Both the position numbers and the translations under genes were made by a program. The notes beneath the pieces are model-generated. The model was not told where the DNA came from. It did no database searches and saw only the letters and a program-made list of their open reading frames with translations. Source: Caldilineaceae bacterium (lineage in GTDB: Bacteria; Chloroflexota; Anaerolineae; Caldilineales; Caldilineaceae). Taken from it: a stretch of DNA of 64,000 bases. Below are positions 56,657-64,000 of the stretch, piece by piece. Within the stretch, counting starts at the first letter, position 1. Each line of letters opens with the position of its first letter. The stretch is from positions 1-64,000 of the forward strand of contig WTGY01000020.1 in the NCBI GenBank assembly GCA_011523365.1, in the 5' to 3' direction.

Positions 56657-57568
56657 TCAGATACCACCATGCCTGCTACGCACATCGAGGGCGTCGCGCA
56701 GGCCATCGCCCATGAAGTTGATGGCCAGGACTGCCAGGGTAATCGCCATTCCGGGGGGCAGCCACTGCCAAGGGAAGATGGCGAGCGCTGTGAAGTTCGC
56801 CGCGCGGCTAACCATGCCACCCCAGCTGGGTACCGGGGCTTGTACGCCCAGTCCAAGATAGCTCAGGCCGGCCTCGGCGAGGATGGCGCCGGCCGTTCCC
56901 AGAGTCATCGAGACGACGACCGGGCCAACCACGTGGGGAAAGATGTGTACCCACATGATACGCCAGTCAGTTGCGCCGACCGTGCGGGCCGCGGTGACGA
57001 ATTCCGTCTCGCGCAAGGACAGCACCTGGCCGCGCACCAGCCGCGCCAGTCCCGGCCAATTGAAGAGACCAATCACCAGCATGAGGGTGAAGATGCTAGG
57101 TTCAAGAACGGTGGCCAATGTGATCATGAGGATAAAGGTCGGAAACATCATGACCAGCTCTGTAAAACGCATGAGCAGATCGTCCGTACGTCCCCCGACG
57201 TAGCCGCCCAGCCCGCCGATGATGACACCGATGATGGTGGTGAGGGATACGGCGACGATGCCCACCGACATGGACACCCGTGCGCCATAGACGACGCGGG
57301 TAAGTACATCTCTCCCAACCTGATCCGTACCGAAGATGTGCCGGCCATTAGGGGGGGAATCGATTTCGCGTAAGTTGGCTTTGACAGGATCGTAAGGGGT
57401 GAGGAGTGGCGCGGTCAGAGCGATCAGCACCAGTATCAGGACGATCAGGCTACCGATCACGGCAACGCGGTGCCGAAGAAAGCGACGCAAGCTGCGCGCG
57501 AAAGGCGAGTCTACGGGCAACCGCTGTTCTGCGATTTGTGGAGAGGCTCTGCTACGTGTGCGCGACAT
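56657..57568 (-). CDS. ABC transporter permease, DppC-type
   Basis: A 303-residue inner-membrane permease of the dipeptide/oligopeptide/nickel group, also used for oligosaccharides. It has an N-terminal helix (about 38-60), the family motif GTDQVGRDVLTRVVYGAR in the extracytoplasmic loop, and five further helices with the ATPase-docking segment FVTAARTVGATDWRIMWVHIFP. It pairs with the DppB-type protein upstream. It ends 36 bases before the sialidase-like gene. Confidence 0.92.
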   Translation of the reverse strand: MSRTRSRASPQIAEQRLPVDSPFARSLRRFLRHRVAVIGSLIVLILVLIALTAPLLTPYDPVKANLREIDSPPNGRHIFGTDQVGRDVLTRVVYGARVSMSVGIVAVSLTTIIGVIIGGLGGYVGGRTDDLLMRFTELVMMFPTFILMITLATVLEPSIFTLMLVIGLFNWPGLARLVRGQVLSLRETEFVTAARTVGATDWRIMWVHIFPHVVGPVVVSMTLGTAGAILAEAGLSYLGLGVQAPVPSWGGMVSRAANFTALAIFPWQWLPPGMAITLAVLAINFMGDGLRDALDVRSRHGGI

Positions 57569-57703
57569 CTGTCTCGTGGCTGGCGCTGGGAAATCTGGAG
57601 GAGTTTTACCGGGCTGGCACCTCTGGTGAACGGCTGGATTAAGTGTGTAGGCGGGTTAGATTGGTGGGAGAATGTGCCGGCATTCACCAACTCCGACCCG
57701 CAA

Positions 57704-58666
57704 TCAATCGTAGCGTACGCGCGGGTCCACGAAGCCATAGGCGATATCAGAGGCCAGGTTCGCGAGCATTACGATGACGGCAGAAGTCAGTGTCACCGCC
57801 ATGATCACGGGGTAGTCGCGGGCCAGGAGGGCCGTATAGCCCAGGCGGCCCATCCCTGGCCACGAGAAGAGCTGCTCAAGGATAAACGATCCGCCCAACA
57901 AGCTGGGCAGGCTGAGGCCCACGAGGGTGACCACGGGCAGGAGCGCGTTTCGGAACACGTGGCGTATGATGACCGACCGTTCCGGCAGCCCCTTGCTGCG
58001 AGCCGTGGTCACGTAGTCGGCGCCCAAGGCATCCAGCACACTCGCCCGGGTGTAGCGCATGTAGCCGGCCAGACTCAGAATTACGTTGGCGAGGACCGGC
58101 AGAACCATGTGGTGCAGCAGGTCCAGGTTGAGGCCTGTCGACTGGCCCGGGGTCCACATACCGGCAAGGGGGAACCAGTCCAGCTTGACCGAAAGGAAAT
58201 ACATAAGCAGAATCGCGACGAAGAAGTTTGGCACCGAGATACCGAAGAAGGCAAAAAACGACAGCGCGTGGTCCAGATTGGAGTACTGCTTAAGGCCCGA
58301 GACGAGGCCGAGCGCCACGCCGATGAGGATGGCCAGCACGAGGGAGGTGGCCTGCAGCAAGAGGGTGGCCGGCAGGGTTTGAGCGATTCTCTCCGCCACC
58401 GAGTGGCCATCCACCTGGGAGTAGCCGAGGTTTCCCCGCAGCAGTTCTCTCAGCCATATCAGGTAGCGGACATGGATGGGCTTGTTCAAACCCAGGCGCT
58501 CCCGCATCGCTTCCCGGTCGATCTGTGAGGAGGTGGGCTCCAATGGGTCGATCATCGCGGTTACCGGATCACCGGGAGCCAGGTTATACATCACGAAGAC
58601 CAAGATTGTAACGCCCAAGACCATCATAGGCGTCACCAAAAGACGACGCAGGATATATTCAGTCAT
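57704..58666 (-). CDS. ABC transporter permease, DppB-type
   Basis: A 320-residue permease starting MTEYILRRLLVTPMMVLGV, as usual for DppB proteins. Other markers are APGDPVTAMIDP, GNLGYSQVDG, and the docking segment YVTTARSKGLPERSVIIRHVFRNALLP. About six transmembrane helices are predicted. A gap of 120 bases with a hairpin separates it from the binding-protein gene. Confidence 0.92.
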   Translation of the reverse strand: MTEYILRRLLVTPMMVLGVTILVFVMYNLAPGDPVTAMIDPLEPTSSQIDREAMRERLGLNKPIHVRYLIWLRELLRGNLGYSQVDGHSVAERIAQTLPATLLLQATSLVLAILIGVALGLVSGLKQYSNLDHALSFFAFFGISVPNFFVAILLMYFLSVKLDWFPLAGMWTPGQSTGLNLDLLHHMVLPVLANVILSLAGYMRYTRASVLDALGADYVTTARSKGLPERSVIIRHVFRNALLPVVTLVGLSLPSLLGGSFILEQLFSWPGMGRLGYTALLARDYPVIMAVTLTSAVIVMLANLASDIAYGFVDPRVRYD

Positions 58667-58729
58667 AGCCCAGTGTCTGTTCCCTGGCCAGGTGCGTGTA
58701 CGCCCCGGTGGCGCCTGCGACACTGAAAG

Positions 58730-58753
58730 GGCTGGGCACTGCCGCCCAGCCCC
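58730..58753 (-). terminator. Hairpin between binding-protein and permease genes
   Basis: A 9-bp perfect stem (GGGCTGGGC/GCCCAGCCC) with a 6-base loop, followed on the minus strand by CTTTC. It probably acts as a partial terminator or 3' stabiliser, raising binding-protein levels over permeases. Confidence 0.5.
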
Positions 58754-58786
58754 CTCTTTCACCCGCCACTGCGAGGGCAGACAGAC

Positions 58787-60502
58787 CTAGGTCTGCTTCA
58801 GCCAGATCTTCTCGTGGGGGACGCGGACCGATTTTGCGTAGTCTGTGCCGGGATAGATGGCCTGGACACGCGTATTGAAGATAAGCCTGCCTACCCCTCG
58901 GAAGAACGGCGCACCGTTCAGGTTTTGGTCGACCAGCAAGGCTACTTGCTTCATCAGTTCTACACGCTTGTCGAGGTCTTTCTCCTGCATGGCGGCTGCA
59001 TAAACCTCGTCCAACTCCGGGTTACAGTAATTGTTCCAGTTAATCCCGCCCGCGTCAGGGGTACCTCCACATTTGACAATACGCCAGAAGTGACCCAGGG
59101 CAGTGGAGCACCCCTGGACATTGCTGTAGATGTCAAAGTCCAGGTTGTCGAATACCTCTGGGACGAAGGCGGAGGGGTGGAACACCTTAAACTTCAACTT
59201 CAGCCCCATGTTGGCCGCCAGCGCCTGGAAGGTTTCTTCGCCGACCGTGGGCTCGCCTTCCACGGAGAACTCCAGTTCGCGGTCAAAGTCCCAGTTGATC
59301 TCTTCCAGAATGGCCTGGGCCTTGTCCGGGTCGAACTGGTAGTCTGTCAGCCCCTCAGGCGGCTGGTTCAGGGTGCCCACGCCGATGTGACTGAAAACGT
59401 AGTTATCGCGTACGGCCAGACCGCCGGTCGTCACGGCGAGATACTCATCAATGTCTATGCCATACAGGAGCGCCTGGTGCAGTTGATGGTAGGTATCCGG
59501 GAAGCGGTTGATGTTGATGTAATACGCCCAATAACATGGGGTCGGAAAGGTCGCACTTGCGAGATGATCCATCGCTTGCAAGCGCTGGAAGCTGGCCAGG
59601 TCTGGAGTGAAACCGACGTCAAGCTCTCCCTTCTCCAAGGCGGCAACCGCAGTGTTGCCATCGAGGAAGCGGAAGATGATTCCGTCCAGAAGGGGTTTCC
59701 CACCCCAGTAGTCGTCGTTGCGCTCCATCGCCAGGAACTGGTCGGGAACCAACTGGGTGCATTTGAAGGGTCCGGTCCCGATGGGCATGCCCGCAAAAGG
59801 CTCGTGGTCGACAACCTTATCGAGCGGTACGTCCTCGAACACGTGCTTGGGCGTGATGTCCATTCGGGTGTTAGGGCTGGAAATGAAATCAAAGTCGGTC
59901 TCTTCCAGCTCAAGGCGCACGGTATAATCGTCAATCTTTTGGGCGCCGGTGAGATCCTCCATTGTCCCACCGTTTTCCCCCAGGTTCATGGCCCCCTTGA
60001 TCTGCGGCAGCCCGCCGCTCTGGCGTGCGACATCCCTGTGGGTGGCTGCGAACCAGCTCCACATGACGTCGTCGGCAGTGAACGGCCGGCCATCGTGCCA
60101 TTTGACGTTCTGGCGCAGGTGGAACACCCATACCCGATCCGGCTCCTCAACGTCCACCTTCTCGGCCAGCTCCGGTGTGATCTTGAACTCTTTCGTCTGG
60201 GGCGTCAGGCCGTCGCCCCACTCCTGACCGCGGACAAGAGCCTGTACCACCGGTGAGAACACTCTATAGTGTGAGGTGCCCCGAACCTTCCAGGGTGTGA
60301 AGTTCGTGAAGCTCAATGCCCCAGGCGCGATCGTCAAGGTCCCGCCGCTCACGGGACCGGCGGCTTCCATGGATTCGGTTTGCTGGGCGGGTTCCGGGAC
60401 TGCACTCTGTTGTGCGGGGATACAGGCTGCAGCAGCAATGCCAGCTGCGCCCAAGCCAGCCGCCCGCAGAAATTCACGTCTACTCACTTCTTTACGAGTC
60501 AT
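58787..60502 (-). CDS. ABC transporter substrate-binding lipoprotein, DppA/OppA-type
   Basis: A 571-residue family 5 solute-binding protein. A Tat-type signal (VSRREFLRAA) leads into the lipobox AAA-C. The family landmarks are VWVFHLRQNVKWHDGRPFTADDV near residue 130 and GTGPFKCTQL near 228. AGGAGGGG precedes the ATG. Family 5 proteins bind peptides, nickel or oligosaccharides; with carbohydrate genes around, a glycan fragment is likely. First gene of a minus-strand operon reaching the aldolase. Confidence 0.92.
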   Translation of the reverse strand: MTRKEVSRREFLRAAGLGAAGIAAAACIPAQQSAVPEPAQQTESMEAAGPVSGGTLTIAPGALSFTNFTPWKVRGTSHYRVFSPVVQALVRGQEWGDGLTPQTKEFKITPELAEKVDVEEPDRVWVFHLRQNVKWHDGRPFTADDVMWSWFAATHRDVARQSGGLPQIKGAMNLGENGGTMEDLTGAQKIDDYTVRLELEETDFDFISSPNTRMDITPKHVFEDVPLDKVVDHEPFAGMPIGTGPFKCTQLVPDQFLAMERNDDYWGGKPLLDGIIFRFLDGNTAVAALEKGELDVGFTPDLASFQRLQAMDHLASATFPTPCYWAYYININRFPDTYHQLHQALLYGIDIDEYLAVTTGGLAVRDNYVFSHIGVGTLNQPPEGLTDYQFDPDKAQAILEEINWDFDRELEFSVEGEPTVGEETFQALAANMGLKLKFKVFHPSAFVPEVFDNLDFDIYSNVQGCSTALGHFWRIVKCGGTPDAGGINWNNYCNPELDEVYAAAMQEKDLDKRVELMKQVALLVDQNLNGAPFFRGVGRLIFNTRVQAIYPGTDYAKSVRVPHEKIWLKQT

Positions 60503-60598
60503 GGTTCCCCTCCTGGTGTAGGTATTCAGTCGCGTAGACAGTTCGGACTCAACGTAAGGGCAAGCCGTGTGGACAGGAATACATCCAAGATAATATAT

Positions 60599-60627
60599 AA
60601 TATATATAGGAATTCAGCCTTTGTCAA
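60599..60627 (-). promoter_or_regulatory. Consensus promoter of the Dpp-type importer operon
   Basis: TTGACA (60627-60622), a 17-base spacer and TATATT (60604-60599) on the minus strand, in an unusually AT-rich stretch. The leader is about 90 bases. The box sequences and spacing are the same as for the sugar ABC cluster promoter. Confidence 0.75.
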
Positions 60628-61020
60628 CTCAGGAAATTCAGCTGGGTGCAGCCCAGATTTTTGGGGGGATGTGTATAGCCTGTGCAGGCTTGGGTCCGGC
60701 AAACGGACTTGGCGCGCCTTATGCACGGCAAATTGGGATCCACGCTGGGCATTGGTCGCAAGCACGACATGGGTAGGCGAGGAATGGAACTATTTCGACG
60801 ATGAGGATGCGCGCGAACGCCACTTACCTAGCGCCAGGGTCGGGCCGTGCAGGCGCGTTTGTGGGCGGTTGGAAAGGATAACGGCAGCGGTCAGTGGTGA
60901 GTGGACTGCGGGGGGTGGTGGAGCACTCTCGGCTGCTGGCCCAATTCGGGACATGGGCGTCCGCATTCGGTGGCAGGCGCACCTGCTGGAATGGCGGCGT
61001 ACGGGCGGCGGGGCTGGTGT

Positions 61021-61130
61021 CAGGGGGGATCGCGGGGGGACGGGTTCCCCCGCACAAGGGAGTGCCGAAGGCCCGAGCGCCCAAAGAGGGCGACAGCCCC
61101 TGGCGGCGCCTGTGCAGCGGCGCCGCCAGC
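61021..61130 (+). repeat. Dispersed GC-rich repeat, copy E, plus an 11-bp hairpin
   Basis: CCCCCGCACAAGGGAG and a following GGCCCGAGCGCCCAAA show a diverged copy of the family at about 61021-61086. Just after it, CTGGCGGCGCC (61100-61110) pairs perfectly with 61119-61129. The remaining gap 60503-61348 has no supported gene besides the promoter at 60599-60627. Confidence 0.65.
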
Positions 61131-61348
61131 CCTGAGCCGCCCTAGCGGGGAAGGGTGCGGAGGCACGCCTTCGCAGGCCGGAGGGCGTACGCGCCCGCAG
61201 GCGTCCCTGAACGAGGCGAGAGAAGCCTCCTCTTATGCCTCACATTGAATCGTGAACAGGCCATGGCTTCGTCGTTACCGCTATTGTCAGAGTAACCTGC
61301 CCCTGTCCTGGTAAACACACAAATCAGGTCCGGCAGTGAGAAGGCGCG

Positions 61349-62428
61349 TCACGAACGCTTAACCGTGATGAAAGTGCCGAGGAGCTCAGCCTGCCAGCTA
61401 TCATTGGGGTCGGTGCAGCCATAGGCGACCAGCAGCGTGTCCGGCGCAACCTCCGCGACCGCGTCGTAGTACGAGCAATCGGTATGCTGTGGACCCTGAC
61501 GCAGGCAGAAGTGGCCGATCCAGGTGTGCCCCATGTCCAGGCTGAAGGCGAGCCAATCGCCTGGCCGGCCATAGCTCACGACAAGGACGCCGTTGGACAT
61601 CAGGCAGGATGTGGGGAAGACGCCGCGGTCCGCAATGGGGTCGGCATGGCTCCAGGTCTTGCCATCATCGTTCGACCGGCTCATGTACAAGGGCCAATGC
61701 TTTCCGTCAGACGTACCACCGCTGCGCATGAAGCAAAGTATCTCCCCATTGGGCAGTGTCTGCAGAGAGGGCTCGCCAAAGCCATCCAGCCGGCGTGCGT
61801 CTCCTGGCGTCAGGTCAAATGCCACCGTTGAAACATAGTGCCAGGTCCTGCCGCGATCGGTAGAGCGTACCACGAAAGAGCGTTCCTTGGGCTGCCTATC
61901 GCTGGCAAACTTAGCGAGCGCGCCAGCCAGCAGGCTGCCATCGCGCAGCGCCACAATGGAGTGGTCGACGTAGCGTGGTCTGCCGGGCTTGTTTATCTCC
62001 GGCGCGAGTGTGGGAACACCGATCAGTTGCACCGTCTCTCTCTGGTAGGTATACCCGTTATCCATTGAGCGGTCCAGAACCGTCTCGTACACACCTTCCT
62101 GATCGGTATCTGTCAGGAAATGAGAATGTACCTGGATCAGCTCACCATCGGGAAACTGGTATGCACACCATGTAGGCCAGACTGGCGCGTCGCGCCACGT
62201 ATGTCCGCCATCTCTCGAGCGTCTGGAGGTGAAGCCGCCGGTTTCCTCTGGAAAAGCAGCCAGCACGAGTTCACCATCTACGAGTTTAAACAGGTATGCA
62301 CAGGCGCAGTGCGTTCTCTGTTGCGGAATGATTGTCTGTGTCTCACCAACCTGGATCTCCAGCTCTCCAAGCTGATAGTAACCTCTGCAGATATCTTCGT
62401 GTGATCTCTCTTCTGTCATGTCAGCCAT
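61349..62428 (-). CDS. Sialidase-like Asp-box beta-propeller protein, paralogue 2
   Basis: A 359-residue close paralogue of the protein at 55526-56620, with shared blocks GETQTIIP, HCACAYL/M, RRLDGFGEP and the same C-terminal GTFITVKR. Asp-boxes include SRDGGHTW, STDRGRTW and SNDDGKTW. ATG at 62428 follows AAGGAG. It lies downstream of the third glycosidase-like gene, with a 108-base gap. No signal peptide is present. Confidence 0.8.
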   Translation of the reverse strand: MADMTEERSHEDICRGYYQLGELEIQVGETQTIIPQQRTHCACAYLFKLVDGELVLAAFPEETGGFTSRRSRDGGHTWRDAPVWPTWCAYQFPDGELIQVHSHFLTDTDQEGVYETVLDRSMDNGYTYQRETVQLIGVPTLAPEINKPGRPRYVDHSIVALRDGSLLAGALAKFASDRQPKERSFVVRSTDRGRTWHYVSTVAFDLTPGDARRLDGFGEPSLQTLPNGEILCFMRSGGTSDGKHWPLYMSRSNDDGKTWSHADPIADRGVFPTSCLMSNGVLVVSYGRPGDWLAFSLDMGHTWIGHFCLRQGPQHTDCSYYDAVAEVAPDTLLVAYGCTDPNDSWQAELLGTFITVKRS

Positions 62429-62536
62429 TTCCCTGTCACTCCTTCCACCCTGTGCGGATGATTTGGTAAGGCCTCTGCCAGATGGCATGCGTAGTTGTCA
62501 TATGGTATTCCACCCTCTTGCAACGGACGTTAAGAA

Positions 62537-64000
62537 TCAGAATGGCGTGGCAGGCGTTCGGAAGATCCAGAGTATCCCGGCGCGATTGACTGCTGATGGG
62601 AAGAAAGATGTCCGGTCGGGAGATCGTCTGTATTCTTCCTTTTCGCTGAAGCGGAATGAAAACAGATCGGCATCCTTGAGTACAAAGCGCAAGCGCACCG
62701 GTATACCGGCCAGGCGGCTCACGTCGGGTCCATCTGCCCAACGAACCACCCGCGCCAGATCGTCCCCCAGCACTTCGACACAGTCGTCGAGCGAAAAGCC
62801 TGAGATGGGCGCGTCCATCTGATCGCGCAGAATCTCAACGCGGATGCTGCCCGCGGCCGATGCGGAGAAGTTGAGTACCAGTTGCCGGCCGACAAAGATG
62901 AGCGCTTTCGTGACGATTTCGCCCCCGCTCAGCGGCGCCTGTACGGAGACAAAACCGTCGATGCGCAGCGTGTAGCGTCGCAAGTTGAGGCTCTCTCCCC
63001 GCCAGTAGCCTTCGGTCAGATAGAGTGAGATTTCGTCGGGCGCCCCATCAATCGCCGACTTGGTGGTGACAAGGCCCCAGTTTGGGTAGTTGTCACCGTA
63101 CGCCCAATTGTCACGCGGCCTCAGCCCCGGTCGAATGAAGGATTCCGGCCAGAGTTTGAAGGTCTGCCCATCCCGGCTGGTCATGAACATGCTGTCGGTC
63201 AGGGCGCTGCCACGGCGTTCACTCGTGTCATTCTCAGACTTGGCGTTGGCGCGACGCCGGCGATGCGCCAACTCGGGAAGATCTTCTATTGCGTCCGACC
63301 AGCCGCGGTCGATGTAGCGCGCCGGAAATCCCAGGAAAATGTGCGGGGCGCGAAAGTAAGGGATGATCCCGTTAATGTAAAGCTCGTCAATGCGCCCCTC
63401 GGTGTAATTGATGTACACCGGGTCGGTCCAATGGATGAAATCCTGTGAAGTAGCGGTGAGGACGTCGCGTCCATAGCGCGAGCCGCGAGGCGTGTCTGCG
63501 TTGCGGCCGGTTACGATTTTGGCGGAGTACGGTTGCGCGCCTGTTTCGTTGTACAGACTGCGGTGGTAGTCGCGGTATTCGCCGCGCACTGTGTCCCAGA
63601 ACACCAGGTTGTGCGAATCGAAAAGACCGTGGGTGATGACGGCTTCGTCGCTCATGGGAGTCCAGTGGATGCCATCGGGTGAGGACAACGGGTGGAGCCC
63701 GCGCGGGTCGTAACTGACAGTCCAGGCCTTGTATTTTGCGTCCGGCGCAGCATTCGGGTTGGCGTCTTTGAAGGGCGCGAACTCGCTGACTGGGAAGCGA
63801 CTTTCCTGCTTGTCAAGAGTGATGTTGTTCTGTTTTGAGCCGTTGAATTCGACCAGCCCAAGGTTTGGCTTAGTCCAATGGATGCCGTCTGCGCTTTCGG
63901 CGTAGCAGACAACGGCTGGGTGAGGTACTTCCTGAGTCGTTGCAGTTGTAACATAGTGGCTGCCGCGGTAATACATGCGGTAGATGGGGCCGTCCTGGAA
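62537..64000 (-). CDS. Glycosidase-like beta-propeller protein, paralogue 3 (cut by the window end)
   Basis: C-terminal 487 codons of a third member of the family at 46844-50021; the frame is open to base 64000, so the true start lies outside. Shared blocks include CYAESADGIHWTKPNLGLVEFNGS, NLVFWDTVRGEYRDYHRSLYN and RRYTLRIDGFVSVQAPLSGGEIVT. It carries a roughly 10-residue insertion (NAKSENDTSE). About 35 residues extend beyond the point where the other two stop (after FSFRF), so the ancestral stop seems lost. Confidence 0.75.
   Translation of the reverse strand, partial: FQDGPIYRMYYRGSHYVTTATTQEVPHPAVVCYAESADGIHWTKPNLGLVEFNGSKQNNITLDKQESRFPVSEFAPFKDANPNAAPDAKYKAWTVSYDPRGLHPLSSPDGIHWTPMSDEAVITHGLFDSHNLVFWDTVRGEYRDYHRSLYNETGAQPYSAKIVTGRNADTPRGSRYGRDVLTATSQDFIHWTDPVYINYTEGRIDELYINGIIPYFRAPHIFLGFPARYIDRGWSDAIEDLPELAHRRRRANAKSENDTSERRGSALTDSMFMTSRDGQTFKLWPESFIRPGLRPRDNWAYGDNYPNWGLVTTKSAIDGAPDEISLYLTEGYWRGESLNLRRYTLRIDGFVSVQAPLSGGEIVTKALIFVGRQLVLNFSASAAGSIRVEILRDQMDAPISGFSLDDCVEVLGDDLARVVRWADGPDVSRLAGIPVRLRFVLKDADLFSFRFSEKEEYRRSPDRTSFFPSAVNRAGILWIFRTPATPF

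Overview
This 64 kb window of GC-rich bacterial chromosome most resembles a Chloroflexota (Anaerolineae/Caldilineae-type) genome. That placement is an inference. It rests on the many Tat-type lipoprotein ABC substrate-binding proteins, long Pro/Thr-rich linkers in secreted proteins, dispersed hairpin repeats with a CTTGT loop, and several near-consensus sigma-A promoters, one placed so that its mRNA would begin at the start codon. No rRNA, tRNA or CRISPR array was found.

Left part (1-16.6 kb): an orphan beta-class DNA methyltransferase; a large secreted fibronectin-III/leucine-rich-repeat protein; a decayed IS5-type transposase; lipoyl synthase; an O-antigen ligase-like membrane protein; a block of tandem hairpin repeats; and a small DNA-binding-like protein whose promoter abuts five 10-bp repeats. 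Next is a formate dehydrogenase locus: fused NuoE-NuoF, a NuoG-like Fe-S subunit, the molybdenum/tungsten catalytic subunit and fdhD. The catalytic subunit looks like two ORFs but is one gene with an in-frame TGA at the active-site position. A SECIS hairpin lies just downstream, so the TGA should encode selenocysteine. Two antitoxin-type genes without obvious toxins sit inside this locus.

Middle part (16.8-45.4 kb): a 2567-residue secreted subtilisin-like protease with 15 CARDB repeats; a convergent FxLYD lipoprotein; a minus-strand sugar ABC cluster with two substrate-binding proteins and two permease pairs but no ATPase; an Fsr-like MFS exporter; then housekeeping genes (ybeY, dgkA, obg, nadD, a CtpA protease), a lipoprotein, a CDF metal exporter, a small membrane protein, a DUF72 protein and an ammonium transporter with a strong terminator.

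Right part (46-64 kb): a carbohydrate-acid utilisation island. It has three paralogous glycosidase-like beta-propeller proteins (one cut by the window end), two Asp-box sialidase-like proteins, an enolase-superfamily protein with altered catalytic positions, a ThDP-dependent enzyme, a Gfo/Idh/MocA oxidoreductase, a DapA/NanA-family aldolase and a Dpp-type ABC importer without ATPases. The parts suggest release, uptake, dehydration or oxidation, and aldol cleavage of an acidic sugar. The substrate cannot be read from sequence.

Dispersed palindromic repeats of at least two families occupy the longer intergenic gaps.
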